Below the pieces are notes generated by a model. It made no database searches and was not told the origin of the DNA. It saw only the letters and a list, made by a program, of their open reading frames with translations. The position numbers and the translations under genes were made by a program. Below are positions 46,601 to 56,699 of a DNA stretch of 64,000 nt, piece by piece. The stretch lies in contig JAFCMP010000522.1 in the NCBI GenBank assembly GCA_017506865.1, positions 496,001-560,000 on the forward strand. Reading direction: 5' to 3'. Every line of letters begins with the position of its first letter. Position 1 is the first letter of the stretch. Origin of the DNA: Tribonema minus. Its lineage: Eukaryota; Sar; Xanthophyceae; Tribonematales; Tribonemataceae.

Positions 46601-49600
46601 GACGCCGATCCAGATAGCTAGCGCTCGCCGTACTCATGTATGATAGCATGTACTACTAGAGGGAAACTCACCTCAGTAGACAGCTTTCCCCTGAGGCTCC
46701 CTGGGGCAGCACACTGTAGCACCAAACCGCAATCTGAGGTGCCCCCTACAAGGTGAGGGGTCCAAGTTACATCTGCTGCCATCTGTACCCGCCATTTCGT
46801 TTCATTATCAGTCTCATTGCTGGTAGTGGCACGCTCAGCTTGTGCTCATTGAATGCTTTCTGCCACAAAACAGTCATCAGGCCTATCGGATGATCCTACA
46901 AGGTTGAAGCAGCTGAACACGAAAGCAGGCGTATCGAGTTGTGAGTTAAACTCATGCACTGGACTGAAGCACGAACAAACACGCATTGCATCAGTGACGG
47001 AAATCCTCAAGCACATTGACGGCGCTTTTTGCATGTGTGTTTGATCACGTGGAGTTACGGAGACTTATGTACATACCACTTGATGATTTGTCGCACTTCT
47101 AGAGAACTCAACTCGTTCATATGACAGATGTATGCAGTGTCAGCAAATTATCGTTGATACAAGTTTTCTGCATTAAGCACAGAAAGCAACAAGGCAAACA
47201 TAAACATGACCTATGGTTAGCGATGGTAAGAAGAAGCTTGCACGCCTGTGTAAGAGATAACTGGAAGAGCCTCACGTACTCCTTTGTACGTTTCCATGAA
47301 GCTTTTGACCGATGGCTCTACTACCTGGTGTATATGGCGCTCAGCTGCTAGCTGGTAAACAAGTCTTTTATCAAAACTCCTGCTTCCTCTGTCTCATTTG
47401 TTAATGTTCACCGCAAGCGACCTCAAACCCAACTGTTCCAGATGAACTCTCACGGCTGCCGCTGTTGTAAGAAAATTGAAGCTGACATCGTGAGCCTTTT
47501 CGGTACTGTGCTCCAAGATATTATCTGGTGCCAACTTTATCTTTGAAGTTGAGCGTGAGGGCAAATGTCCAGATTCAGCAACAAATTTTGGCTGAAATTT
47601 TGCCTAAAGTCGAACTTGCCGAGGCGCGCAAAAAACCACTGCTGCGGACACACAGTCACACACCCTATACAACACATGGCGAGGAGTGCTTCCTCATAGC
47701 TGTTAATGATCACACTAGTTTCAAAGTTACCTAGCAGACTGCCCGGCCAGAGGGTGCCTGTGGGTCGCAAGCTGGGTTTGTGGCTGGAGGTCACAAATCG
47801 AGTTAGGTGACAGGCAAGTGGCTACAACTCGCTGCCAGCACCACCTAGCATGCGCCAGGCACTCGGTTTCCCTTCAAGCACTACCAAAGAGGAAATCCTG
47901 TGGCCGGTGCACCTGCTGGTGTGCTGTGTGTGTGGTGCACCAATCAATGTCTGTTGGGGAGGAGAGCAGCCGCAGGCGACTGCAGCTCTGCGAAGCGGCT
48001 GCAGGGTGCAGCTCATGCACCATGAGCCCAGTGAGCTGTCAACTACCTCTGGCGTTCCGTAGCTGCTACTCAAGCTACAGCAACGATCTGAGCACCAGGC
48101 CATTCGCATTAGGCGCCTTGCAGGCCTCCCTAGGTGCCACGGACGCCTGGGAGGAGTGTCACCCAGGCCTGGGTGGAGCAGGGCGTTACAGCACCGTGCC
48201 TGTGTGGTTGGGAGCCAAGATTTTTTCAGACGTCTTAATACTGCTAGTCTATGGTATGGTAAATCGCTGCCCATGCCATGGGCGTGCAAGGGTTCCTGTG
48301 CTGGTTCACACCTTCAGGTGCCCAAATGAGGCTAGAGCAGCACGGTGTGCCAGCCGCCCTTGACCAGCGCATGCAGTGCATGCACATTCGTGTGCTGTTG
48401 TGAGCTGCTGCTGAAACTTGCCTCAGCTGCCCAGAATGACATACTGGTAGGCCACATGCATAAAGGATCATCTACCCACCAAAAATCGCAGCAGGCCAGC
48501 AGCCTATATTGCTGCTGTGTGGTGTATGCAGGGCAGCGGGGCTTTGGAAATGTCGCGTACACAGTAATGGACTGTTCACAAGCGAATCGAGGAGTTAGAC
48601 GCTGGACATTTGACACGGAATAGGCCTAGGCATGCCGCACGCTTTATGTTAAGCCACAAAAATGTTCAAGGCCATCTCTAAAGTCTGTGCGCACGCTGCT
48701 ACCACTGACATATGGGGCAGAGGAAGTACATGGTTTTGAAGGGCAGTTTCCACTTTATCATGTTTAAACAGTAGGTCCTAGTGTTGAACATGATGGTAAT
48801 AGTTTGTGCAAATGACTCATAGAAGAATCTGAACAACATGTTCTGTTGTAATCTATGTGATCGTTCTACAAGTTTCAAAGCAACAGCAATCTATTGGGCT
48901 ACAGTAGTAGACTACAGGCGAACATACTACTGTAGTAACACACTGCTTCATTGTGCGACAAGCCCAACTAGTTGTTGGAGCTTTACTAGCTTTTCCTATT
49001 TCACACAGCTGAACGCTACTGTAGTATCACACAATTTGTTCTTCTTTATTCACTGACGCTGACATCCAAAAAATCTTCATATATTCCAACAGTTCAAAAC
49101 CCTGACGACTTTTTCAGAGCCATGATTTTTTTCGTTGCAACTTCTCTCAAATTGCATCACTTTTTCGCGTGATCTGGAGATGAGGGCCTGCAGTTCTCTA
49201 TCCTTACATGGCGCACCAGTCACTTGCACTTCATGTATGTACTCGCCGACATGCATTTTTTGCTTTCCAATGTACCATCACAGGTGCATTGTGCAGGCGC
49301 TAGACAGTCTGCACAAAGCTGGGTTTGGGCATGGCGACCTCCGTTGGCCCAATGTCATCCACGTGCACGGCCCAGCCTACGTGCTTATCGACCTCGAGGG
49401 CGCCGTCAAGCTGCAGTCAACACCCCAACGCCCATTTCCTGACGCATGGCAGGGTGGTCGCTATTTGGTGAACAGCAAGTTCACGAAGCAATCTGACTTC
49501 GGCATGTTGGCAGACATGATTGGCGAATGCAGCACTCTGAGTGCAGACGCTGCAAACTTCATTGGGGCATTGAGGCAGGGCCGCTTTGCCTCAGCAAGCG

Positions 49601-49629
49601 CAGCACTAGCGCACCCCTGGCTAGCATGA
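37353..49629 (+). CDS. Multi-exon Crinkler-type REase-kinase gene
   Basis: This is the best-preserved gene of the window. Proposed exons are 37353-37647, 38053-38220, 38306 to about 38384, 39753-39797, 40413-40469, possibly one from about 41082, 41817-42098, 42318-42464, 42649 to about 42687, 43231-43481, 46014-46510 and 49284-49629, ending in TGA. Splice sites are GT..AG and the phases I could check join in frame. The product, roughly 730 residues, has a coiled-coil N-terminus, helical middle segments, a restriction-endonuclease-like module (TLRPDLFWLV...LLFKGEDK) and a kinase-like C-terminus (GYAAAG-like YLLCYAAAGTWIRF, HGDLRWPNV, LIDLEGAVKL). This combination matches the REase plus kinase part of Crinkler/CR-type proteins described in oomycetes, chytrids and algae. 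They are proposed DNA-targeting or signalling effectors, or in free-living species conflict proteins. Exons between 38306 and 41817 and the 42687 donor are the least certain. Confidence 0.7.
38053..38220 (+). CDS. Kinase gene exon 2
   Basis: It encodes RSDLAARDLYHFKAIQRLTF and DQLVSAGFTQGVARTLKTTF, a compact helical segment. The donor GATGCAG/GTACATG is in phase 1, which fits the next candidate exon at 38306 (GNPPRPGNLSAAI). Confidence 0.6.
41817..42098 (+). CDS. Kinase gene middle exon
   Basis: Acceptor CGTGCAG; the peptide is LTDNFCAKLFLPPEPPPFEA, then HASLSEFIEPVSASQAVNLS and a helical end. The donor CTTGCAG/GTCAGTG leaves phase 1, completed to Asp by the exon at 42318. The segment lies N-terminal to the endonuclease-like domain. 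Confidence 0.65.
42318..42464 (+). CDS. Kinase gene exon before the telomere-like intron
   Basis: Reads NFERVLMHESVWKQSVQTHP and NYQVAFLSTHSTPQAYMSYG. Its donor CCGCAGG/GTTAGGG is embedded in telomere-like sequence. Phase 1 is restored if the next exon starts at 42649 (CTCAGGTGGCTGC). Confidence 0.6.
42465..42648 (+). repeat. Intron made of telomere-like TTAGGG variants
   Basis: The proposed intron starts GTTAGGGTTTACAAAGGAAG. It carries many GGGTTAGG, GGGTTTGGG and GTTAGGG words on the plus strand, then switches to the complementary form near 42599 (CTCTAAC, CCCTAGGGCTAAC, CTCTAACCCTAA). The two halves could pair as a hairpin. Both splice sites lie at the edge of the repeat. Confidence 0.8.
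43231..43481 (+). CDS. Kinase gene exon: REase-like domain
   Basis: After TTGTAATTTCAG the exon reads AIDRWLNPISDIICGVKHMS, TLRPDLFWLVGGTLLFKGED and LLAEADLLKKMADWDCNYHG, ending AAG/GTGCGT in phase 0. The RPD and GEDK pair is the conserved Asp and ExK core of the endonuclease-like module that precedes the kinase in Crinkler-type proteins (here GEDK rather than the usual GEEK). Confidence 0.75.
45255..45465 (-). repeat. Inverted copy of the 21.65-21.86 kb repeat, inside an intron
   Basis: TAGGTCCACAACCCCTTGG followed by TCTCTCACCAGTGAACGCAA is the reverse complement of the left TIR and its outer flank at 21648-21860, with scattered differences. It sits in the large intron 43482-46013 of the kinase gene. 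Confidence 0.75.
46014..46510 (+). CDS. Kinase gene exon: kinase N-lobe
   Basis: After TTTCATAG it reads EYLLCYAAAGTWIRFCALKR, the junction motif that follows the REase-like module. It continues with ITWMDNFVNKRINLETY (a candidate ATP-binding Lys) and LYKAAAQCPFLIHALQPP, ending VTR in phase 2 (ACGAG/GTATGG). The phase fits the final exon at 49284 exactly. Confidence 0.75.
49284..49629 (+). CDS. Kinase gene last exon: catalytic loop and C-lobe
   Basis: It begins IVQALDSLHKAGFGHGDLRW. The catalytic loop is HGDLRWPNV (HRD replaced by HGD, with catalytic Asp and Asn present), and the metal-binding motif is LIDLEGAVKL (DFG replaced by DLE). FTKQSDFGMLADMIGE and ALAHPWLA close the C-lobe, and TGA follows at 49627-49629. 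Mg-binding Asp and Asn are retained, so activity is possible. The HGDLRW and DLE forms are typical of the Crinkler-kinase group rather than canonical kinases. Confidence 0.8.
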
Positions 49630-49989
49630 ACCGCCAATACCGCGCATGGTTACTTGTCGTGGCGTGCCAAGCCGCTTTGTAGGGTTGTGTTGATCTGCCC
49701 ATGCTGATAGCATATTTTTATAGAACGTGTTATGTCGTGCATTTCGGGCATGCTGCGCTGTTCGCTGTCTTCTTAGTTCCACTGCGCTGCTGCTGCTGCG
49801 GCTCCCTGGTGCTGCCGTGCTCTTCGCATTTTTTGTTACTAGAAGGATTATGTAGAGTCTGAGCTTACACATGAAAGTGCCTGCTAGGGCCAGGAGGGTG
49901 CGCTTTTGCCAAATTTGCCACAGATAATGAGATACGGAGGAGTTGGTCGCTGCTGCTGGAACTGCGTTGGACTTAACCACTGCAGAACG

Positions 49990-50750
49990 TGTGCACATGC
50001 AGCTTACTAGCCAGTACTGGCGCGCGATGGTTAAGAGGGCGTCACTGCGGCTTCACGAGGCCGTTGATTCGCATGAATGGCTCAGAGATACAACAAGTGG
50101 AGGCGACTTTACAGCTCAACTGCAGCATCCTTGGCCTCCCTACCGCCGCTGGCACGTTGTGTGTCAATTAGCTTACAGCAAAAGACTTCACTAGGCGCGT
50201 TGATTCGCATTATGTTCTGAGAGATACAACAAGTGGAGGTGACTGAAGACATCACCTGCAGCATCCTTGCCCTCCGTCAAGGCAGTGCCAGCACGTCATG
50301 TTTCAATTAGCATGCAGCAAAAGACTTCACTAGGCGCGTTGATACGCATGATGTTCTGAGGGATACAACAAGTGGAGGCGAGTGCTCGGCTCACCTGCAG
50401 CGTCATTGCCCTTCACAGAGCAGCAGCCGTTTTCCAATTAACTTATCAGCCTTATGACCAAAGCTTCAGGAGGAGGGCCTGAGGGCCTGGCGTATCACAG
50501 ATATGTGCAGGTTGACGAGGCGACTGCAACACAGGCGTTTTCCGATCAACTTTATCAGCTTCACGACCAAAGCTTCAGGAAGAAGCGTATCGCAGATATG
50601 AACTCTGTGATGCAGGTTGACGAGGCGAGTGCTCGGCTCACCTGCAGCGCCATTGCCCTTCACAGAGCAGCAGCAACACCGCCGTTTTCCAATCAACTGT
50701 ATAGAGTCAATCAAAAACCCTGCGGCGTATCAAGTTGACGCAATCTGTGG
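49990..50750 (+). repeat. Degenerate tandem repeats downstream of the kinase gene
   Basis: Units of roughly 130-150 bp share GATACAACAAGTGGAGGCGA and CACCTGCAGCATCCTTGCCC, then TTTCCAATTAACTT-type ends. They are best seen at about 50085, 50220, 50360 and 50620. Translation gives recurring QVEA...TCSILAL phrases interrupted by stops, so this may be a decayed repetitive protein. Confidence 0.6.
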
Positions 50751-50859
50751 TAAAATGAACGGGATGAGGGCATGGCCCACATGCAGCGGTATTGCCCTCC
50801 TTTCAAGCGGAAGCAGAGGTGCTGCTGATGTTACATAGCTGATAACCCATTGACCCGGA

Positions 50860-52216
50860 CACGTATTGAAGTATACTTCTGTCAAATGAGTTGAACTCAA
50901 TGCAAATCAGGCACACATTACCAACTGTGTATCCCTTGAAGGAGTTCTTCCTCTCCAAAGACATCTTGTAGTCGCCAGCTGTCAAGCCCATCCGCTTTGC
51001 AGAGTAAGCGCACCAACCGCCCTGAGCACGAAGAGTGATGAGATCACTCATGGTCAACGTGCACACCTTGCGCGCACGAGATGCATGGCTCCCCTGTCTA
51101 TGCCACAGTGTCTGCATCTTGCTCCGTCAAACAGGACTCTCGAAGCCCAAACCAGGTGTCTAGGTAATCCTTGGTGCATTTCTTGCACTTGTTGAATTTT
51201 GATGGAGTTTGACATTCACCGCATCTAGGGCACTTCACAGTGCCGTCTATCAATTTTTTCCATACTGCACGTGCCCGTCTTGTAGGTTGATGGAATTCTT
51301 CATCAAAGGCAACAGGTGTGTCGGCTGCCGACCCAAAAAAGTGCTGGGCTTTCTTCGATGTCCATTGGCAGGTTGTGTTCAGCTCTGCACATATCAACAG
51401 TGTTATTATTTGTGTAGGTCAGAGCCTCATTAATGCGCTCTATTGAGCATTTGAAGTTGCTGTGTGCAGCACGCCATGCGCATACCAATCAATGCGCATC
51501 TACCATTCTGCTTGTGCCATTTTGCTACGACCTGCTCAAATGTCAGAGTATGCTCTCCAGTTGCACGATGCCCCCTTGTCTTGCGAATCGAGTCAGTAGA
51601 CTTTGACCCATTTCATAACCCGCGTAGAAATCCGTGCAGAGTTTTGTTCTCCTCCCGTTGAATGTCTGCGGTACAGACTTTACATCTGTGTTTGTAACCA
51701 AATTTCAAAGCTTTTGATACGTAGAACTCTTCAACAGGCTTCACAAGATGGCACCAGCTGCACTCTTGTTCGGTCGTGCTCTGCTCAGGTTTCTGTGGCC
51801 TAAGAGACGTTTGAAACCGGTGATACTTCTTGTCCGCAATCAAGGAACTTTGCTATGGTCGGGGACCGTTCAAAAATTGCTGCATCAGCCTTTGCACTTG
51901 CAGCGCTGAGGGCGCAGCGGCTTCCGGAGAGCGTATAATCTCGCTCCCCACTCTCGTATTCTTGAAGATAAACTCTTGCAAGCTCGGCTGTGACAAGGTC
52001 TCGAGTAAGCGCCGCCCAGTGAGCACACCGCGCTCTGCTCCTCGCAATGATGAAGCGAACAGCGTGTTTGAATCTTGCATTCCGTCTGCATATCATGCGT
52101 TTCACCATTAGTAGTTTGCGTGCGCAGCGGACCTTGTAATCGCTGCAGAACGTCATGTTGTATGCTGCCATTCTGCCAGCCTTTACCCGTCCAATGCCGA
52201 CTCTTGCCGATTGCAT
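50860..52216 (-). pseudogene. Zinc-ribbon/HNH endonuclease-like gene, broken
   Basis: On the minus strand a zinc ribbon ECSWCHLVKPVEEFYVSKAL with CKVC (about 51780-51670) is followed by WHKQNGRCALIGMRMA and, in another frame, FKCSIERINEALTYTNNNTV and CAELNTTCQW. A second ribbon (VKCPRCGECQTPSKFNKCKK, about 51240-51180) precedes LRAQGGWCAYSAKRMGLTAG and SLERKNSFKGYTVGNVCLIC. The repeated Q.grCa.s / S.ERi / NV.LIC..fN pattern matches an HNH-like family common in algae and giant viruses. A TGA after FLRGL and several frameshifts break it. The N-terminal frame (52216-51800) is basic and unassigned. Confidence 0.5.
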
Positions 52217-52779
52217 AGGAGACAGGATACTTCAAGCCAGATAAAATGTTGTCGATCATTGAAAGGTCGTGATATCACCTGCACTGAGAATTGCACTGGG
52301 CAACGTGGTGAAGGGGGGAGGCAGAACTCGGAGAGTGATGCTGCGAATCAGAGAGCAAACCATGGTGTACTACTTCATCGAGGGTACAAGGAAGAAGTGC
52401 GTGCTCATGGCACACGCTGATCACTACCACGTCACAGTCTTCCGCGCCTCAAGTGACAGCTTCAAGGCTTGATGCACCAGGGGTAACCTTCGACGTTCAG
52501 CAAATGCAAGAAGACAATCTTGTCCAAAACTGGCTGAACTCTCTATTGTCCATCCCAGTTGAGCTCCACCCCTCCTCCGGGACCCTCCGAAAGTACAACA
52601 CGAAAATACCGCTAAGTGATTGACCATGTTGTGTAAGCCTGAAAGTGCACTATCCCTAGGCAAGGTTCAAAGGCTCTGAGATTCTCATATTTCAGATGAG
52701 TCTGCTGTAGTCAAATGTGACTTGGTTGACTACATTGTGTGAGGCCTGAAAGCGCACTGTCCCTAGGCAAGAGTGAAAG
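52217..52779. other. Short plus-strand ORF and repeat text
   Basis: A 67-codon plus-strand ORF (52269-52472; YYFIEGTRKKCVLMAHADHY) looks mildly coding-like but has no identified partner. From about 52550 the sequence belongs to the GAGGTTCTCATATTTCA repeat family. Confidence 0.35.
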
Positions 52780-53265
52780 GCTATGAGTCTATTGGGACCA
52801 AAAGATTCGGGGATGACACAGTTGAACTTAATATAATACACTTGAAGTTGAATATAATAAAAATTGCAGAAATCAGGAGAGCGTCGTACACAGCACATTT
52901 TGCTTTCGCGCAATAGAAACGTTTTCAGATCAAAAGATTGGGGGAAGGCACAGTTGAAATTGAGTATAATCCACTTGAAGTTAAATATAAAACATTTGAA
53001 GTTGAATATAATCCACTTGAAGTTGAACATAGTATAAGTTACAGAAATCAGGAGAGCGTCGTACACTGCGCATTTTGCTTTTGCGCTATAGAAACTATTT
53101 CAGGGGAAGTCACACTTGAACTTAGTATCATCAGACTTGAAGTTGAATATTTACGCTTTACATAAATCAGCAGAGCGTCGTACACTGCACATTTTGCTTA
53201 TGCGCTATAGAAACTATTTCAGATCAAAAGATTCGGGGAAGGCGCAGTTGAACTTAATAAAGTTC
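52780..53265 (+). repeat. TTGAAGTTGAA module cluster
   Basis: Four consecutive modules each carry ATCAGGAGAGCGTCGTACAC (one with ATCAGCAGAGCG), CGC(A/T)ATAGAAAC and ACTTGAAGTTGAATATAATC, at spacing of roughly 120-180 bp. Confidence 0.85.
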
Positions 53266-53299
53266 AAGGGCAAAAGTCACCCCCTGAGGTGGCCATGTT

Positions 53300-53960
53300 G
53301 CGTGTTGTGCTAGGTGCTCGTTAGCTGCGGCTATGGTCGTGCCTGCTACGTCTATGCGCGTGCCTGCTTCTCCAGGTGACAAAGCTGCCACTTCAAAGGC
53401 TATACTCGTATGCTCACACATTTGTATGGTAGCGTGGACAGACTTGGTCTGATGGTACGAGTAGCTGCAAACATGCAACCCTCTTATGGTGCTCGTTATC
53501 TGCGGCTATGGGCGTGCCTGCTACGTTTATGCGCGTGCCTGCTTCTCTGCGCCACGAGCTAGATACGCCACAAACTTCATACAGATGCAGTAGTACTACT
53601 CTCGTCAGCGGCGGCTATGGGCGTGCCTGCTTGCCTGCGTCACAAACTTGATCTAAAGCATGAACCATCTACTGCTCAAGAGAGTTACTACTGAACCAGC
53701 AGCAGGGGATACGTTGGTATGCGTAGATGCTCAAGCAAGCAAGCAAGCCGCTTATGATTGTGCTCGTTAGATATGTTGGTATGCGTAGCTGCTCAAGCAA
53801 GCAAGCAAGCCGCTCATTATGGTGCTCGTTAGCTACGTCTATACGCGTGCCTGCTTGCCTACATCACAAGCTTGATACGCCACAAACTTGATACAAACGC
53901 AGCAGTACTATTGTGCCACAACTGCTGCGCCACAAGCTTGCTATGAATGATGTGAAGCTC
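53300..53960 (+). repeat. GTGCTCGTTAGCTGCGGCTATG repeats
   Basis: Units with GGTGCTCGTTAGCTGCGGCT and GCGTGCCTGCTTCTC recur at about 53308, 53487 and 53820. A roughly 63-bp duplication carrying GCTCAAGCAAGCAAGCAAGC lies at 53713-53830. No gene is recognised. Confidence 0.75.
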
Positions 53961-54081
53961 TGCTGCTCACAGAAAGTTTAACCACTGCATGCTGCTTGAC
54001 TGCACCTGTGTGCATGCCAGCCCGCCTGCGTCACAACATTTATGATGAATCATGACAACCATCCACAGAAATCTCTGCAAC

Positions 54082-54560
54082 TCACCTCTCATATATGTGT
54101 TCGATCCCCCAGTTAAAGGCTCCGCCGATTTCCGCCTCCCACACGCCCCAGAAGTGTGCCTCTCGACCGTACGTGGTAGGATAGGACAGCATATGAAGCA
54201 CGATACCAAGGACGTCCGCTCCAGGCATGGTGCCTTGCTCGGGTACTGCCACCTGGTCGGGGATCCCAAGCAGCTCTTGTAGCTCTGGCATGTCGGTGTA
54301 GTAGAAGCGAAACTGGTCCAGGAAGCCCTCCCATCCCAGTACATCATGCTGGTCGCTCAAGGAAAGACGAGTGCGCTGCGCCGGCAAGCTGAGGGACTCG
54401 AACTTATGAGCTCTATGGGCTGCTGCCTTCAGCAAGGCCATCATGGCCTTGCGCTTCAGGGTGGCACGAACGCCAGGCGCCCTGGCCACCTGCTGTACTG
54501 CTCCCATTAGTACCGCGCACTCCACACGCAGCAAAGGCTTCGCAGCGAGCCGTGCACGAG
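54082..54560 (-). pseudogene. PIF/Harbinger transposase N-terminal fragment
   Basis: The frame ends with GWEGFLDQFRFYYTDMPELQ, ELLGIPDQVAVPEQGTMPGA and LHMLSYPTTYGREAHFWGVW, then IGGAFNWGIEHIYER. This follows the N-terminal helix-turn-helix-like region of Harbinger transposases (fRf...di..L...L.iP...g...L..lLh.lsyP.t...l...Fg...s.ifn..i..iy.r). A GTGAGT donor follows at about 54081. The DDE catalytic exons expected to the left are missing; only simple and dispersed repeats follow. So the copy is truncated. Confidence 0.6.
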
Positions 54561-54715
54561 GCATCTTGGGTAACACTGCCCCACAAACACAAGCACAGGC
54601 CTCCTCCCTTGCTAGGCCAAGCTTCTTGGCCAAAATGGCACTTTGTCCCCCGTGGTGAGAGGCTGTGCCCCTGAAGATAAATCCGCGTGTGCGCGCGCCC
54701 AAAAATTCATCATGA

Positions 54716-55576
54716 ACGGTCGCCCGCAGGGGCCAAAGCGGGCAGTTCTGTTTTCCCTTTAGTGCCCAGCACCTTGCCCCCTGGGTCATTGCCGACGACC
54801 TCAATGAAGCAAGCAGGGTCATCCTTGTCGAGCAAGTCCAGCAGTTCTTTCGTCAGGGGCTTGATGTCTTTGAAAACTCCGCGGCTGTGCTCCTGAACAT
54901 CAGCCATGCGCCACGTTATCATATCCCGCCTTGGCTAGCCCGTCCACCCCAGGGGCTCCTTCTCCCAACGTGACCAGGGTCACATTGCACTGAGTGCCAT
55001 CAGTGCTGATGCTTCGGATGAGATGGGGCGCGGGACCATCCTTGCGCCGTCCGTACTCATCATCGTTCAAAATCTATGATTCCTTGCGCAGCTGATGTAT
55101 GCCGAATCTCCTTGTCTTCCTTCTCGTCTTCAAAACTGCCCTTGCAGCCCTCGCCCTCTTCTTCTGCTGACCGGGGCGCTGCTGCCTGCGGTGCCTCCTC
55201 TCCGAGCGCCTCCTTTCACACCACGGCGCGATGACCCGGTCACCGCTGTGAAAGCCAAAGACAGGTGTCCACCAAAGTCGCGTGTTGGTGGTGACCGAAA
55301 ATGGACGTTTGGGCTTGACGGCCTTGGCGCTCTCGTCGTTTGTCTGAAAAAGTGCGGCGAAGCAGCTTGTGCAGCACTCATCGCCGCTGGTTTCCCTCCG
55401 ATCTGAGACACCACCTTGTGCGATATCTGCACGAAAGCGGGCTTCAAGTCGAAGACAGGCAAGAGGGGAAGGGTTTCGGAGGGTTGCGGGTCCCGGGCTG
55501 TTGGTCGGGGCAGCAATAGTGGAATATGGTGTGTTTTTGCACCGCCTGTTATGGATGGCGGTATGTATTGCATCAT
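54716..55576 (-). pseudogene. Fanzor (TnpB-like) nuclease remnant
   Basis: In successive minus-strand frames I read LPVFDLKPAFVQISHKVV, a basic region WCERRRSERRHRRQQRPGQQ, then HLIRSISTDGTQCNVTLVTL, GAPGVDGLAKAGYD and WRMADVQEHSRGVFKDIKPL, ending FIEVVGNDPGGKVLG. The ISTDG motif, the PG.D.L.KAGY phrase and a DPG motif spaced like RuvC-I are, from memory, features of eukaryotic TnpB-like Fanzor proteins. Frames are broken by a TAG near 55074 and by frameshifts. The RuvC-II Glu and RuvC-III Asp were not found; the sequence runs into the Harbinger fragment. Fanzors are RNA-guided nucleases carried by several eukaryotic transposons. This copy looks inactive. Confidence 0.5.
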
Positions 55577-55811
55577 ATGTTTCTTGCTGGATGGTCACAA
55601 ATGATATCTTTACCTACTCTACCAGACCCGAAGAATTTGCTTCGTAGCAGAAAAGGGATCTCTAGTCAAATTGAAGTTCACATGTACACATCGAGCAAAA
55701 GTGGCATGAGGCTGAAACATGTGATGCCCTGTTATGGGTTTGATTATATAAAGCATAATGTTGTTGCCGGCCAAGCCAGCAACAAATGCAGCAAAAGCCA
55801 CTTGCGCTTAC

Positions 55812-56333
55812 CTCTCCTGTTGTATCATTGAAAAAGTCCGCCCCCTGCATGTCACCGAGCACAACCCGCCCGAAGAGAGTCGGTGAGATGGTGATTTTGA
55901 CGACGTATCCCTCCCACTGCACGCGCTGGTGCCTCTCAACGTAGTCGAGCAGGGTGTCTTCTTCGATGGCCCTGGCGAGAGAGGGCGTGGACGTAAGGGA
56001 GGGTGGAGCCACATAGGCGCTTGGGGCTGCCGGTGCAGAAACGGCTGGTGTGTTAGTGAACATGGCGGATCTGGAATCAAACTTGCTGTGGATGGTGGGG
56101 GTCGAAATGGTGACGGTGTCGGTGCTAAGGGCCTCCTGAACCCTGCGGGCGTGCTTCACGAAGCTGAGCTGATCCTTGAGCTTTACAAACACAACACCAC
56201 TGCCGCGAGCCACAGCTGTTAGTGTCGTGTCGATGCTTCTTACGGCCTGCAGCACTAGCCCCTGAGCCTCGCCCGGGTCGCCAGTGCTGTCATACTGCAG
56301 ACTATACGCGTTTCCTCTAATCCTGCTGTCCAT
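55812..56333 (-). CDS. Element gene family A, copy 2, exon 1
   Basis: An ATG at 56333 opens a 174-codon exon: MDSRIRGNAYSLQYDSTGDP, then LQAVRSIDTTLTAVARGSGV, VKLKDQLSFVKHARRVQEAL, a Pro/Ala/Ser linker and DYVERHQRVQWEGYVVKITI ending DTTGE at a GTAAGC donor. It aligns along its length with 7476-7994, where the same exon is broken, so this copy preserves the frame. Exon 2 is not found to the left, where the Fanzor and Harbinger relics lie. The product is therefore truncated and its function unknown. Confidence 0.5.
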
Positions 56334-56699
56334 ACTGTCTGTCTGCTTTCCCGGCCTGCCTGCCTGCCTACCCAAGCAGTCGCAAAAACTGGGGCCCTCA
56401 ATATATGCTTACAGGCGCGCGCAACAATCCTGCCCAAGAAGGTTCTGCCCAACATGGACTGGGAGAACAAAATGTGCGCCTAGCGCCTAGGCAGGCAGGC
56501 AGCAGAGCCTGCAGCAGGCGGTGTGCGAAACTTTGTGTGCCATGTGCACACACGGCACCGAGAGAGCGAGAGAGGTGAAGGCAGCAGCAGGCAATGGTGG
56601 ACTTCTTTGGGGTTCCAGAGGGCAGCTCAAAGGCAGTTGCAGCAGTGGCACTGCGGGCGAGCAACGAAGAACGGTGAGATTGGTGGTCCACTCTCTTGC
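56334..56699 (-). promoter_or_regulatory. Conserved 5' region of element family A
   Basis: Reverse-complemented, this resembles 7060-7475: CACCAATCTCACCG against CAGCAATCTCACCG, CGCAGTGCCACTGCTGC, a shared TTGCACACMGCCTG-type motif and a CTAGGC palindrome. Conservation upstream of the ATG in both copies suggests promoter or UTR sequence; no core promoter element was identified. Confidence 0.35.
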
